This document shows positions 46,091-59,900 of a DNA stretch of 64,000 bases, in pieces. Source of the stretch: Saururus chinensis. Its lineage: Eukaryota; Streptophyta; Magnoliopsida; Piperales; Saururaceae. A program made the position numbers and the translations under genes. How positions within the stretch are numbered: position 1 is the first letter of the stretch; each line of letters starts with the position of its first letter. The DNA lies in assembly GCA_035235625.1 (NCBI GenBank), contig CP141149.1, positions 16,991,893-17,055,892 of the forward strand. Direction: 5' to 3'. The notes beneath the pieces were generated by a model. The model saw only the letters and a program-made list of their open reading frames with translations, was not told where the DNA came from and searched no databases.

Positions 46091-46860
46091 AAGGGCCCGC
46101 CATGAAAGGATGTATCGGTTGATATGACCCTGTATCGACTGATATGTATCCATATTGATTGAGACAGATACAGGTACAAGGGGTGATACGCCCCCCACAC
46201 CAAAAGCTTATACATATCGGTTGTATCAGTCGTACCATATCGATACTTCTGTACATATCAATATAGTATTAAAAAAATAAATAAATTATTTAAAAAATAA
46301 TTTTAAATTTTAAAAATAACTTTTTTAAACAAATAAATTATATTTATTTTAAAAAAATAAAAACACAACTTATTTGAAAGTTTAAGTTTTTGTTATATTA
46401 TAATTAATATTTTTAAAATTATATGAGATCAATACGCATAGATCCATACAATTTACATAATTATTTATTTACTTATAGTGCTCTACAAATATGCATTTAT
46501 TTAAACATATAATGTGACTCATATTAAGCATATTATTTATTTTTAAAATAAACTAATTTTAAAGCACTTAATATTGGAAAGAATGAGCAATAATTTGTAT
46601 GGGACGGAGAGCATAATAGTATATGGTTTCAAATAAACTAATTTTATTATATCTGTATCGGTTGATACAATATTCTACGATCTTATTATGCTCTAAAAGT
46701 AGTATTATAATAATATTTTATTAATTATAATATTTTTTTATGTTTATAAAAGGGTTTATGCCCGTTTTGACACATACTAAGCGTATCAACGGCATGTACC
46801 CATATCTATAGTCATCGATATTGTTATTCGTATTAATACGGCCTTCCATGGGGCCCCCTT
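46091..46860. mobile_element. Terminal-inverted-repeat element, 770 bp, non-autonomous
   Basis: The left end AAGGGCCCGCCATGAAAGG and the right end …CCTTCCATGGGGCCCCCTT are inverted with about four mismatches. The inside next to both ends is rich in TATCGGTTGATA and ATCGATA-type palindromes. No coding sequence, and no convincing target duplication, so the superfamily is unassigned. A Stowaway-like remnant (TGGGACGGAGAGCATA) lies within at about 46,597-46,613. Confidence 0.6.
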
Positions 46861-49800
46861 ACTTCAATTTTTTTTATAATATTTTTTTATAAAAATAATA
46901 CAAAAATAATATACCTAACATATATTATTAGAGTTCACCTATTGTTAAATTAATGAAGATATCAAATTGAGCCAGTTCAGCATCTCCCACTGAATTTAAC
47001 ATCTCCTGTTAAAGATGCTCTAAAGTTTGTTTCAAATCATCCACTTCAAAAAAAAATATTCCTACATGGTGAATATACTACCTAACCAATCCATGTTTGG
47101 TGAGGGCTAATAGGACGTGGGCATCCATGACAACTGAGTTATCAATCGCATAGATACTGCCCACGGTCATCAACCCCTTTCTTATCGAGAAATGGGGGTG
47201 CATTGGGACGTGGGGCCATGGCAAAACTTAACTAAAGTTCTATTTTATTCAATAAATTGAGACAAACGTCAACGGGCTTTTACATTGGCTTTCGTATTCG
47301 GCTTTTATACTGAGATTGACAATACACATATTTTTTATGTTCTATATTAATAGTTATTTTAAGAAAAATAGTAGTTTTATATGAAATAGTGAAGCTCATA
47401 TCTAAGATGAGTAAAATTAAGCTTATATATCCTTTTTTAAGTACCTAGCTACCTAAATTGAATAAAATGAAACTTAATGTAGAACAAATTTTTTTGCCAA
47501 ATGGAAACTATTAATTTAGGGCAGATGGAGTATTAGAGTCAACTAATGGCTATTATTATGGTTTAATGGCTGATGGAAGAGAGTAAAAAAAAACATGAAC
47601 TTCGAGATGATATACCAAATAGGTTGATGAGCTAAGGTCGTTGTAAAGAGATTTGTTACTTTCTTGCGGACATACCAATAATTAACTTGTGTGTTTAGTG
47701 TGTGCATGAAACTGTCATGCCCCAAACTTTTTAAAGCATAATTTTTTTATTTACAAAAAAATAATGCAGCAGAATAAAATTTTAAGAAAATAAAAAAATT
47801 AAAATATTTATAAAACCATGTATTAAGTAATTTTGGGGGCATAATTAACCATTTGTTCAATCTATTGATAGTATTATGCATAGGGCGTCGCGAATGTCCA
47901 TCATCTAGCGTCTGGGCCATGCCCGAGGTGTCTGTGGCCATGTCCGGTCAAATTCTTTTGTCTGCCAATTTTTGGACTTGGCCATAGACAAAGACCTCGT
48001 CCAGCTGTTTGTCCGAGGTCCAGTACTTTTAAATACAATGTCTCCTCTAATTATTCTTAAACATCAGTTTCTTGTACTTAAATATTCAATAATTTAAATA
48101 CAATCATATTAATGTTATATTTGAGTTCTTCTTTAAAGTTAGTTATTAAATATTTCTTTTGTCCCATATTAATAGCTCTATTTGGCTTTTCAAAATGAAC
48201 TAATTTGTCTAATAGTAATACTACTTATAAAGAAGATGACATATATAAGTTTGAAAATTATTATTATATATTAAATTACTTAATCTAGAGATCCTCACCC
48301 TAGCTGCCCTACTTAGTTAAAGTCGTTAACACTGCTCTCATTCTCTCCAACCACTTTAACCTTCATCCAATTGCCTAAGAGGCTATGTCCGTAGACAAAA
48401 TGTCGATGGACAAATTGTTAGCTGACATAGACATGGGCAAGCCTTGTCCACAGACTATTTAGTTAAGGATCAACTCTTATACCTAAATAACTAAGTAAAT
48501 CAAAGAAAATACAAGATTCATTAGTAGGGCACTAGTATATCATTATGTTGTTGCAACTATCAAATCAGAACAAATTGGGACTCTCACGTGCTTACATCTA
48601 TTTTGCTCTCACATGCTTATGTTTATATGCGATGGAAAAATGCTTCTATTACAGTTATAACTTGTTTGAACCAATTCTCAAGCCTCATGGAGAAGATCTA
48701 TAAATAATAAGTTCCCAAGCTTTAAGGAGCCAAAAACTCATTATGTTTTCTCATACCATGAATCTCTCCTACATGGCTAAAGAACCCACTATTAGAACTC
48801 GTACTGACACTAGACATTTATGTTTTTAAGTGTCATACACAATAGTTTAAGGTCTCTACCTTTTGATATATCATAAACCTAAGTTTTATTTACCCAATAT
48901 TCACACATATATATTTATCATGTATTTCAATTTCACTTATATTCATTATGCAAGTAAATATACTAAAATGCACTTCATTATTAATAAAAGCATAAATAAA
49001 AGTATCATTTTAAATATACAAACTGAAATGTCATTAGTTATTCCATTGACCCATTAGTGTTAGTGTCGATGACCATCGACACCACCAATGACATGTTGAT
49101 CCCTCCCGAGAGTAGGAAGGCTCACTCCCTTTTTAGGCACCGACACATCCCCTACCAATGCCCATTGCTTGGTACAATGATATGCCTTCAACATGTCAGT
49201 GTAAGGAACTGTCTCTTTTCTCCAACCATGGTTAAGAATAATATCAAATCAGTTTCCACAATAGGCAAAACATTCCCAAATTGTCCAAAACATGGTAATT
49301 CATAAATTGCAATAGAATAAGGACACTAATAACAAGAAATCTTCATGAAAATAGCTTCACATAAATCATAAAAGTTGGATAAACTAGTTTTTACTCACAA
49401 CATGCTTAACATGTTCAAATTCCATGCTATGTAGTATATCATGCTACCATAAAAACATGAAAAAATATTAAAATTGTTCAATCCTACCTCCAAATGAGTA
49501 TTTGCCGGAGAAATACTGCTGCAGTCTTCTATGTTTCCCTTAGGTTGGCACGTAGATGTTATGCTGTGGAAATCGTCCACTTAGGTCATGAATCCAAAGG
49601 GACATAAGCTATTTACAAATAAAATAAAAGCAACAAGTTTACCCAATTTGTCAGAAGTTTGCAATCAACTAATCTCCAAACACCTTCAAAACAAAGGAAA
49701 TTTTGAAATTAAAACTAATCTAACTACTTTGAAGCAAAAGTAAAGCAATAAGAAAAACTATTCTTAGTTGTTTCTCCCACAACAACGGCACTGAAAACTT

Positions 49801-50514
49801 GCTACAGCTTAAATATTGCTAACCCAAGTGTAAGTTATCATGATGTAGTAACAATTACTTGGTGAGTCCGAGGTCATACAATCGGGAAAGAAAGTATGAA
49901 TAACCTTACTGAGCCCTAAACTACTAATTATTAATTTTACCCAGGCCAAACTAAATTAAATTAACAAGATAAGATCTTTAACCTATTCAACTCAAAAAAT
50001 CCATAGTGATTAAAATAAAAGGCTTAAAAAATTTAATAATGAAAGATTTAACCAAAGGCATGGAATTCATATTAAATCCACATGTATCTCCACTCCTAAT
50101 CCAATTTCATATAAGACCCAAAGAAAATTTCAACTTTAAATCAATTGCCTAAATACTACACATATTTGAAAATTACGAAGAGTCAAAGATCAATACTTTG
50201 CACGTTTACGTATAGGTTGTAATTCACACCTAGTGATAGTCTAATGAATTAATGTGCTTGACACAATAATTAAAAGAAAAACTTACAATGTAGAACTAAA
50301 ATAGATAAATCCTCTAAATCAAAATTTAAACTTGAATTTAAAATTCTAACACATGCTTCATTAATACTTCATCTTAGGCCTGGTTAATTGGGTTTAGAAC
50401 CCCATACCCATACAGAGCACGAGATTTGATCTTAAATCCATTAAACGAAAAATAGAATCGAAATAAACTAAAAAATATATGAATTGCCCCTTTTCGAATT
50501 CTATGTTGAAAACC
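46861..50514. other. Intergenic DNA with decayed LTR and Stowaway debris
   Basis: A Stowaway-like remnant ends at about 47,533 (GGGCAGATGGAGTA). An LTR-like start, TGTCATGCCCC, is at 47,713. Another Stowaway-like start (CTTTTGTCCCATATTAATAG) is at about 48,165. 49,040-49,170 has CACCGACACATC-type motifs that recur at 51,780-52,040. No gene is supported. Confidence 0.5.
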
Positions 50515-51022
50515 TGTTAGGAATGTTGGTTTTGTGGGTAAAGTACCCATGTAAACTAGTAACGAGAAAGAGGAGTTCAGTTCTGGTTGAGAGAAATAGT
50601 AAGGATTTGAAAGCAACATGAATGAGGTGGGCTCCACAATCCCAATAGAGATGGGATTAATAAGTCCTATCTAAACTCTATCATGTGGGGAAGTTATAAA
50701 TATGAAAAGCCGCCTATTCATGAATAATACACAAGGCAAGAAACAGAAAATCAGTTTTTCGGCTTCGTTCTTCTCTCCCAAATGAAAAACAGAAAAAGGG
50801 GCATGCGCTTTCTATCTTCTCTCCCCGGCAAAAACCAGAGAACGATCTCTTCTCTTTTCACATTCAACCCAACTAGAGCAAAGGCAGATGTTCCCTCTTC
50901 TCTTTGATTGAGTGGCAAACAAAGAAGACTACTCATTGGTGGAAAATTGTGACAAGGCTCTTGCTCTCTTCTTCTCTTTGATAATTGGTAATCAGCCTCA
51001 TTCAAGCCAAATTATCCCAACA
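50515..51022 (+). repeat. Possible Ty1/copia-type LTR
   Basis: Starts TGTTAGGAATG and ends ATCCCAACA (TG...CA, 508 bp). It includes a TATA box (TTATAAATATG, 50,694-50,704). No matching 5-bp target duplication or PBS is seen, so it may be a decayed solo LTR or a chance pairing of ends. Confidence 0.4.
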
Positions 51023-52239
51023 ATTTGGCTAAGGAATAAAAGATTTTCTCTTAGTAGGAAGAGAAGGGATTCATCAATTAAAGAGGTAATTCTAATTCCT
51101 CCATTTATATTTGATATATATAAGATGTCATGCGTTCTTCTGGGTGATTGGGCACATCCTTGGGCCTCAGCCCCTGAAGGTCAGTAGTATTTAATCCTTG
51201 CTTTAATTTATACTAATTTAAAGTAATTTGAATTTAATACTACTTATTTGTGTTTATGTGTATATACATGTAATTTGCTTGAGAGAGACATAAAGGTGAT
51301 ATTTTTGCACATCCACAAGGCCGAGCTCACCACCAAGCTTTTGCTGCGCCACCCAATAAGGAAAATCAACCATCCACCACTACAGTAACCCACAAATAGT
51401 GCTATAATACTATATATAGTAGTTTGTCTTCTTCCTTAAGCCAGTTTTATACTGAATTTACATAGATCAGATTTTCTTGTGTTTTCTCCTCTCTTTAGAC
51501 TCTCTCTCTTCCTTCCTTATATTATTGTTCACCTGAGAATCCAATGCAGTTTGGGACTTCTTTTGATTAGCTTGAGGTGTGGCCCACTTGAATTTTACTG
51601 GACATTAGTTTTCCTTCTTCCCTTGGATTTATCTGTACTTCAAGTTCTCCAACCATAGTCAAGACTCCACTAAATTTTAAATTTCAATCTCCAACTAGCT
51701 TAGGACTCTTCATTCTCATAATATCCAATCACCCCACATTCAAGATTATCTAATTTCGGCATCAACATGATTATCAGTACATTGACAACACATTGGTGAA
51801 ACATTGTTAAAGGTACCAACTTGTCTATGGTGTGTCGATGAAATATTTGATAACGAAACCTATTACTATCATTAAGGTCACCAACATGTCAATGTCGCAT
51901 CAATGAATCATATGTGGGACCACCAACACATTAGAGATGTATTAGTGAATTGTCTGTAGTGAGCGCTTATTTTTCTCAATGGGTGCCTTGACATGTTGGT
52001 GTCATCCGTAAGAGCACCGACACATCGGTGGCATGTCGGTGAATTAAAACAATCTGCCTTGTAAAAATTTAAAAAAAATCTAAATTAATTAAAATGCATA
52101 CCTACACTATTAATTTGAGACAATTTATTAAATAATCAAGTAACCAATATAATTTATAATCTAACTCTAATTAACCTTAACTAATCTTAAATTATCAATA
52201 CTACACTAGCAAATAAGGTAAAAAGACATATATAATGGC
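51023..52239. other. Intergenic DNA with repeated CACCGACACATC-like motifs
   Basis: 51,780-52,040 contains several diverged copies of a motif around 'caccgacacatcggtg', about 50-60 bp apart, also seen singly near 49,050-49,150 and 56,100. It is probably LTR debris. No gene. Confidence 0.45.
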
Positions 52240-53400
52240 AAACCAAGCAATAGTATTTGATTGAAGAAAAATACAAGTTCCATGTGTTGACCACCTATCT
52301 GTAGGGCATCCAGCCTAGTAACAATTTTGAAAAAAAGTGCTCAATTTAAGAGGACATGAAGTATATGGATAGGGTATACCCTTTATGTAATGCAATATAC
52401 ATTTAACTGCTCCAAAACTATTAACTAGAGGCCAACACATATGTTGACCAGTTGTGTTTACCACAAATGGAATATTGGGTTTGGTAAGAGTAAGATATTT
52501 TAAAATCCAAACTAGTTGTTTATAGAGAGTTGGATTATCAAATACTTTAGTTTTACGAGGAGTTGTGCTTGGAAATGCAATAGGAGTGACACGTGGATTG
52601 CAATCATCATGTCTGCTCTTTGTAACACATATATAGCGTATTTGGTTTGTGATAAAATCATACCTGACTAAGTGTGTCATATTTCAAAACCCATAAAATA
52701 ATGAAGAGATCCAAAATCTTTCATTGCAAATACTATGTTTAAACTATTTATGACTAACTTAATATAAGTGGTATCTGGACAAAGTATAAGGATGTCATCA
52801 ACCCAAATCAATAAAACTGAGACCACACTATGCTATTGAGAGATAGAGAGAGAATGACCAATTGTACTCTACAAACAATTTGTGACTAAATGTATGTAGA
52901 AAATTAAAAAAATCAGGCATTTGTATCTTGTTTTAAGCCATAACTTGCTTTCTTCAACTTACAAACATGTGGGTCTGAATTCACAAAACTTTGAGGTTGT
53001 GACATATATACATATTCCTGAAGATAACCATGGAGAAATGCATTAATAACATCAAATTGTCTTATGATCCATGAGCATTGAATAACCTACTACTAGACTA
53101 AATGCATAATGATAGTATATTCCCTCCTCTTGGTGATATCCCTCAATATGAGTTTAGCTTTGTATTTGGTGATTCAACCATCAAAATTACTATTAATGTG
53201 ATACACCCATTTGCATTCTATGACTTTTGAATGAGAGGTAGAATGAACTAGACTCCGTGTATCTTGAGCAATTAGTGCATTATTTTTTGTATATTTTAAA
53301 AATAGCTTCCTCCATTGAAGTTGGAAGATTGTTTTTGAGAAATGGGTAGGTTCAACCTCATCAACCATATGAGTAGTAGTATCAGACACGATAGAAGTTT
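52240..53400 (-). pseudogene. Ty1/copia reverse transcriptase relic
   Basis: In order on the minus strand: WRKLFLKYTKNNALIAQDTR with ECKWVYHINSNFDG (53,174-53,330), the catalytic box as VLLIWVDDILIL (about 52,790-52,830; normally YVDD), AMKDFGSLHYFMGFEI (about 52,680-52,740), then DNPTLYKQLVWILKYLTLTK and FGAVKCILHYIKG (52,350-52,540). Stops and frame changes separate the pieces. The segment gives the order of a copia RT with its RNase H approach. gag and integrase are not seen. Confidence 0.82.
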
Positions 53401-54459
53401 GGGTTTAAATAGGTCAACATTTGGCCTTGTTACCATAGGATGGGAGTTTCAAATAGATATTGGTGGCACAGATGAAATAAGAGAGGGAATAAATGAGGAG
53501 GTAAAAGCAAGCGATACAGATAAAATAGAAGGTGTCAGAGTTGAAGAATTGTGATTTGGCTAAGATAAGGAAAAAGAAGATGATAAATGAAGAAAAGATG
53601 AGTCGTTATTAGAATGAAGAGTAGGACACATAAGAGTTAAAAGAGAGGAGATGGTAGGATTGTGACGATTTGGAAATGTCTAAGTATATTTTGGATTTTG
53701 AGTAAGAATTGGTAAGTGAAATTTGAACTATCGACATGTCGAAGGTTAGGTGACTCATTAATACAAGAACTGACATGTCGATAGCACAAACTAGTCACAT
53801 AGAAAAGCCTACAACTGGGATTTTCGGTGTCGTTTGTGTAGAGTGCACGATCAAACCTAGCCCAAGGGTTCGAAAAACTAAACCGCAGTAAATTTTTCAA
53901 AATCCAAGAGTGGCTTCTATGTGTAAGAGTTGTAAGGTTCCTCTATGCAGTATGGAGCTTTAGTGCTCTATTGAGCGTAGACCAGAATAAATATGTATTT
54001 ATAAATAATTTGGATTGGCCCAACATTGTTGTAATGTCAGTTGCCCATGTACTTATCAGATAACATTTACGATGTTATTCCGATAAGATCAGATATGAAC
54101 GTGGTTTTGCTTAATAGCTAATACACGCATATCATATATTTTATAATACTTATGTTCGAATAAATTATTTGGAGTAAGACAAAAATTATCGGAGAAGCAA
54201 AAACTAATAATTCATCAGTCATGCATCGGATAAATCGTCAGAATCAGACAACTCTTTCTTTCACAGAACAGAGCAAGACATATCAAATTAGACTAGAACA
54301 TATTAGATCAAATCAAATCAAAGCAGAGCATATCATACATATCATATTAGAGCAAAGAATATATCTCATTTAGTGCCTTAAATTAACTAAATAAGATGCA
54401 CAAACATTCATTTAAATATGCATTAAAACATAAAGTAAAAAATGTTTTACTCCCCTGAA
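53401..54459. other. Intergenic/LTR-like DNA
   Basis: Plus-strand CAGAGCATATCATACATATC-type motifs at 54,280-54,370, followed by TTTTACTCCCCTGAA, resemble the 3' half of a plant LTR read from the minus strand. No gene. Confidence 0.4.
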
Positions 54460-55865
54460 ATTTTTAGAAGTAGCGGCATTAGAAGTTGCTTCTTCCTTCA
54501 TAGAATCCTCCCCTTCAGGTATGAAGACAACGAGCAGAGCCTTCTCTCACTTTGGCACGTTACTCTCTATCCCACCCAAAGACGGAGGATAGAACTTCCC
54601 CTTACCTAAGGCATTTCTCTCATTGCACCCAAAGGTGACAATCAAATTCTCCCCTTTCCTAGGGCTTCTCTTTTTCTCTCTCTCTCTGCGTGTTTGTAGG
54701 CAGCAGACAAAACCTCCCCTTACTCGAGTGTGTCTCTCTTTTTGCCCCATAGGCAACAGACAAAATTTCCACTTACCAAGAAACGTGTCTCTCTTTGCAC
54801 TCCCAAAGGCAGGGGTAGACCTCCCCTTACCTAGGAACCTCTCTCTCTCTCTCTCTCTTTGTGGCCCATCAGTGGAGGACAGAGCCTCCCCTTACTTGGG
54901 GCCACTTCTCTCATTGTGACCCGACTACAAAGGATGGAGCCTCCTCTTACTTTAGGCCGCATCTCTCTCTTTGGGGCCGAGGGCATCAGACATAACCTCC
55001 TCTTTCCAGGGTCTTTTCCTATTTTAGAGTCACTAACTCCATGAATGATGTAAAGCACCTTCGAATTAGCTATGAACGTCTCTTGAATAGAAGAAATCAT
55101 ACTAGGAATGGGCAGAAAAACTTCCCAGAACTTAACAGCTCTTCCCTATTTATAGGGATGAGCCACCAGGGTACCATAGAACTGTGTGTGGCATGCAAGC
55201 CATGGGTTGCCTGCCAATTAGGTGTAAGACATAGCTACTGCACGCATACGAGCTTGGTCGTGCACCGCAGATGGTCCAAGCATCTTGTGGGCCCTAGACT
55301 GTGCCACGTGGATGTGACAGGCGGCTCCAACACATCAAGCTAGACCGTCCCACAACCACAAGCTCCGTCCCGTGAATGGGCAACCAATGTGTGGCCTACC
55401 GAGCGTTGGATGGATGTTCAACATATGCACAGGCCCACACCATGCGGAGCGGCTCTGCGCATCTGTTGACACCCACTATTTTGTTATTTTCCCTATTTTA
55501 TTCTTTTTTAAATATTATCTTATTTAAATAATAACACAACTTCAAAATGCGATAACTTCTTACCCCGAAGTCGAAATCGAGTACTCTTGGTACCGATGGA
55601 CTCATATTAACAAGCTCTTCAAAACTAGATACCAAATGAATAGGTTATCCCGTACTTTTTAAGTGGGTCCCCCCTCATGTGGTAAGCTTCCCGAGGGAGT
55701 AACTTTTACTCCCGACCTCCATTTTGCTCGTTCTTTGTTTAGTTACCTCGTTACTTTGAGCTCTATACACATACAAGGATTTTATTCCTCCTAAATTCTA
55801 ACCCAAAATCTATAATTACTACTAACCCTTTAGGTTAGACATAATTGAAAAAATGGGGTGTTATG
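54460..55865 (-). repeat. LTR-like fragment, inverted relative to 31,142-32,390
   Basis: Reverse complement similarity to 31,142-32,390 covers the CACCCC-type start (near 55,860), the conserved GATAACTTCTTACC...GGACTC segment (55,550-55,610) and, after a GC-richer stretch (55,150-55,460), a run of degenerate 60-70-bp CT-rich units (54,540-55,020, with TCTCTCTCTC tracts). The plus-strand open frames here are products of these repeats. Confidence 0.65.
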
Positions 55866-56460
55866 ATTATATATAAAACTTGGGGGAAAGTCCTAGTTTT
55901 GGGTTCCAAAACCTTGTTTTTAGTTGAGTGAGGTTGAGACTTGGGTAGAAGGAAGACAAGTGGTAAGAAGGAGAAGACAAGCAAGCGTCATATTTGGTAT
56001 TTGGGAGGTAGGATTATTATTAATCATTGATTTTGGAGTTATGTAATGGATTCACAATTATAATTTAAGCTACTGGGCACATGTTGGTGGGAGTGGAGTG
56101 TCCGACATGGACTCTCGGCGTGTCGGTCCAGTGTCAAGCTTGATTCACCAAATTTCTACCTATTTAAGGGAATTTTTTCTATTTTTCCTTAATCAAAGAA
56201 GTTGGCCCCACTGTGGAACCCATGTCTTTATTTAACAACATGCTACCTTTTTTGGCCACCAAATTTCTAGTGACTTATCCACGTGGGCTTGGGTGCGATT
56301 AAATTCATTTTTGGAGTTAAATGTGCACTTAAATAGTCACTTCGGGTCTATTCCCCTATTTTTAGCCCAATAATTTAATTTCCAACCCACAAGTCACTTA
56401 CTATAAAAGTAAAATATTAGCCCATTTCCCAAATGGGGAAGGGCTGAGATTAGGAGGGAG
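55866..56460. other. LTR-like leader with TATA motif
   Basis: TATATATAAAACTT at about 55,868-55,882 resembles an LTR core promoter. No coding sequence. A CGACATG...CGTGTCGGT motif at about 56,100-56,125 recalls the repeats at 51.8-52.0 kb. Confidence 0.4.
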
Positions 56461-56468
56461 GCTAGACT

Positions 56469-56977
56469 ACGGCTGGGAATCGAGTCGAGCCAGGTCGGGT
56501 CAGCCTTACCCACGCTTAAATTGGGTCAGGTCATGACCCAACCCTATTTGTTAATAAGGTTGAAAACCCTAACCCTATTTTAGTCGGGTCAGGTATGCGG
56601 ATAACCCTACTTTTTTTAAATAATTAATTTTTTTTCTTAACTTAATATTTTATACATTATCTTTGCCAAGCATAAAGAATGATGATACATTGCAACATTA
56701 TTACATACATGTCCAAAATTATAAAAATCCCATAAAAAATTACTAATTAACTATTAAATAAATAAAAAATAAAAAAATAGAATTCTAAGAGAAATTCATT
56801 CTAATCTCTCTACCTTAAGTGATTATATCATTAAATAACATGATCAAGGTCAGGTTGTGAGGGTAAATCCTGACCCGACCCTACTTTTAAAATGGGTAAA
56901 ATTTTAAAACCCTAACTGCATTCGGGCCGAGTCTGGTGCAGGGTTAGGCGGGTCAGGTTAAATTTTCTCAACCCTAG
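56469..56977. mobile_element. hAT-like MITE (509 bp)
   Basis: Flanked by exact 8-bp copies of GCTAGACT (56461-56468 and 56978-56985). The right end is …CTCAACCCTAG (TAGGGTTGAG inverted); the left end is ACGGCTGGGAAT, mutated from a TAGGG-type end. The inside has CGGGTCAGG/CCTGACCCG repeats shared with the element at 22,398. Confidence 0.8.
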
Positions 56978-56985
56978 GCTAGACT

Positions 56986-59900
56986 CTACCCCCATTTTCC
57001 AAAGGAGAAACCCTTCTTAAGGTCTCATTATTCCCTTGTCCTATTTGAATTCTTAATTTTTTTCTATCAAGATTATCTTTTTAATTCCAATTTAGAACCT
57101 TAATCTATGTGATTTTCATTTTTAACTTGAGGAGGTATTGAATCTATCATTCTCATGTTGATTTGAGTCTAATAGCTAGGTTTTGATTAGGATGTACCAA
57201 AAGCCCTAATTTTTAGGCAGGATTTCTTGAGGTTAGAGTTCATTCAAAGGATTCACAAGCTGAATAGATGTGAGGTGTTTCACCTTAAATATTTTTCTTA
57301 CTAATAATACCATAATTGTAGGTTTATTTAAGCTTTTGAAACATCTTGATGGGTCATGATGATTCCTTAAAACCATGTAATTAATCGTTGTTTTTGTATG
57401 TTAAACATGAAAAATGATAGATCCATTATGTTTTAGGCTTATGTATTAATTATATGATGTTTGGAATTTTATATGGAATTTTAAAATGATTTTGGTTTGG
57501 ATATTAAGGGGAAGAAGAACTAGAAAAATGAATTAGAAAAATGAATTGTTCCAACCGTTCGAACAGACTAACAGGCCGTTTGAACTTGTTGTTTGGCTGT
57601 TCGAACAACCATATAGGAAATAGAATTTGTGTGTTGATGTTCAACGGTTGTTCGAACAGCCTGAATGGGTGTTCAAATGGCTACACACTAACTTTGGTAT
57701 ATTTGTATTTTAGTGAATTTTGATTATTTCTTCATCATTTCTCATGATTTCAATATATTATAACCCTGATGAGCTAGGAATACTTGTATATGTCACCTTG
57801 ATTTAATATGGAGTATGGCATATGTGTTTTAGCTTAATTAAAAATATGACTACGCATGTTTAAGCTTAGTTTGATGCTCTACTTGATTTAAATCCGCATT
57901 TCAATTATTTTTTCATATTTATCCCATGACATTAGTAACTTATGATAATGAGATAATATGAATGCTTACACATGTCAATTTAATTATAAATGAGCGATGT
58001 TTCACATATTTTAGCTCAATTAAGTACATGACCATGAATGTATCTCCATGCTTATATGAGTTTATTTGTGGATCATGTTTCATTCATTTAAGATTGATTA
58101 AGGTATGTTTACATATGCTTCCAACCATTAAACATTGTTCATGTACGTATCATGTCGCATGTATCATAAGAAAGACTTGTAAATGAAGATTATTCTTGTT
58201 TAACGTGATTAACCGAGTAGATATCGTAGTTTTCTGGATTAGCCACATCAAAGGTTTATTGAATCAATTTTATGACTGAAATGACAAGGTTTTATATCCA
58301 TTGGACATGGTTTTATGTACCTTTTAGGACGGGTTTCCTCCTCGGGTGAGAAGAATGAATTTGTTATAATATAATAACTATTGTGACTTTTTGGACATGA
58401 GAATCTAGGATGATATGTCTGTGTGCATAGGCTTACCAAGGGTAATTTCCCCATTAGATATTTACCCAAACTGCTCTAGTTTTCATTTCTTAGAATTTAG
58501 ACTTTCTTTTAGGATTTTCAGGTTGAACAAGTCTACTTATGCTTCGGCTAAGATAAACATGATTATTTTTACTATTGTGAGATATTTACTATATAATTTA
58601 TGGATGTGTATAGATTATAATACTAATTAACATAGGTTGTATAGGGACAATGATACTTATATTTACACAGGATGCATACAAAATAATTACACTAAAACAT
58701 GCAAGATGGAATGTGGTTTGATATACTTGATTATGCAGGGTGAATGTGAATGTTGACACTTAATTAATGTAGGATGTGAATGAACTATGAGACTTAAATG
58801 ATTGCATAGGTTGTGCATATGTGTTAAAAAATATGAATAAGTCTATGATGCACAGGTGGTGTGAATGTGATTTAACTCATGATGTACAAGCGTAGATAAT
58901 AGATATGTGATGCATATTTAAATTGATTTCTATGTGTAGAATGCATATCATGTTACCATGAGTTTATGCTTCATTTTTAAAACTCTTGTTGAGCTAAGCT
59001 CACCCCTCTTTATTTTGGGGTCGTATACTATGTCTTGCAGGTGCTCTAGATAGATTATATGTCGAGATTGAGGATGAATATGTGCCATGAGAGGGGGCTA
59101 GATGTTTGGGTTATTTTAGACGTATATCATATGTTATGTTGATGTAAGACTTGACTTTGTTTTATACCTTAGATAACCTTGTGATGGCTTAGACTTGTGG
59201 TTATGTTGGCTTTGGACGTTATGTAACCTTAGGGTTTATGACTATATGCTTTATGTGTTGTTGTGGGTGTGATAATGAACTAAGTGAAACTTAATATTTA
59301 TCCTTTTTTTCTTTCTATTATTTACTTTTGCACAAAGGACACATGTTATGTATTTCGATAAGAACCCTTTTGGGGTAGTCTTCCCCTTCATCATGTCATG
59401 TCTCACCACTCTAAACTGAGTTAAGGTCAAGGGGTGAGGTGGGGCATAACAGTAATGGCCAAATCTAACCCAACCATGACTATGTCCAAGGCTAAGTGAC
59501 AAAGTATGGATATGACAATAATGCGGTTAGGGGAGACGTAAATAAAAAAGGGCAAAGAATGGAAAAAATATAAAAAAATAAGGATAAATAATAAAAATAA
59601 AATATATATGCCAAAATGATACCCAAAAGATTATGTAACCTAAAATACTAAAAGTAAGATGTCTTCTTCCTTAAAAATAGTACATTGAAAAACAACAGCT
59701 TCATTATCATAAATTTAAAGAAGGTTGGTGGCTAAAAATATCATTAGAGTGCTCATTAGCTATTCAGAGCCAAAAGATTATAGAATTAGATGAAAAAGTT
59801 TTTAAAGGGTTGTGTAACAAAGTATAGGTATGATACACGTTTTAATCTTAAAGTATGTGAAAAAAATGCAAAGCACATTTTTTTAATAAAGCAAATAATA

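Noticed and set aside
49057-49305. 82-codon plus-strand frame
   Set aside because: It overlaps the dispersed CACCGACACATC repeat sequence; probably LTR debris.
57550-57690. GGTTCGAA-like words as tRNA B boxes
   Set aside because: No A box or cloverleaf could be drawn around any of them.
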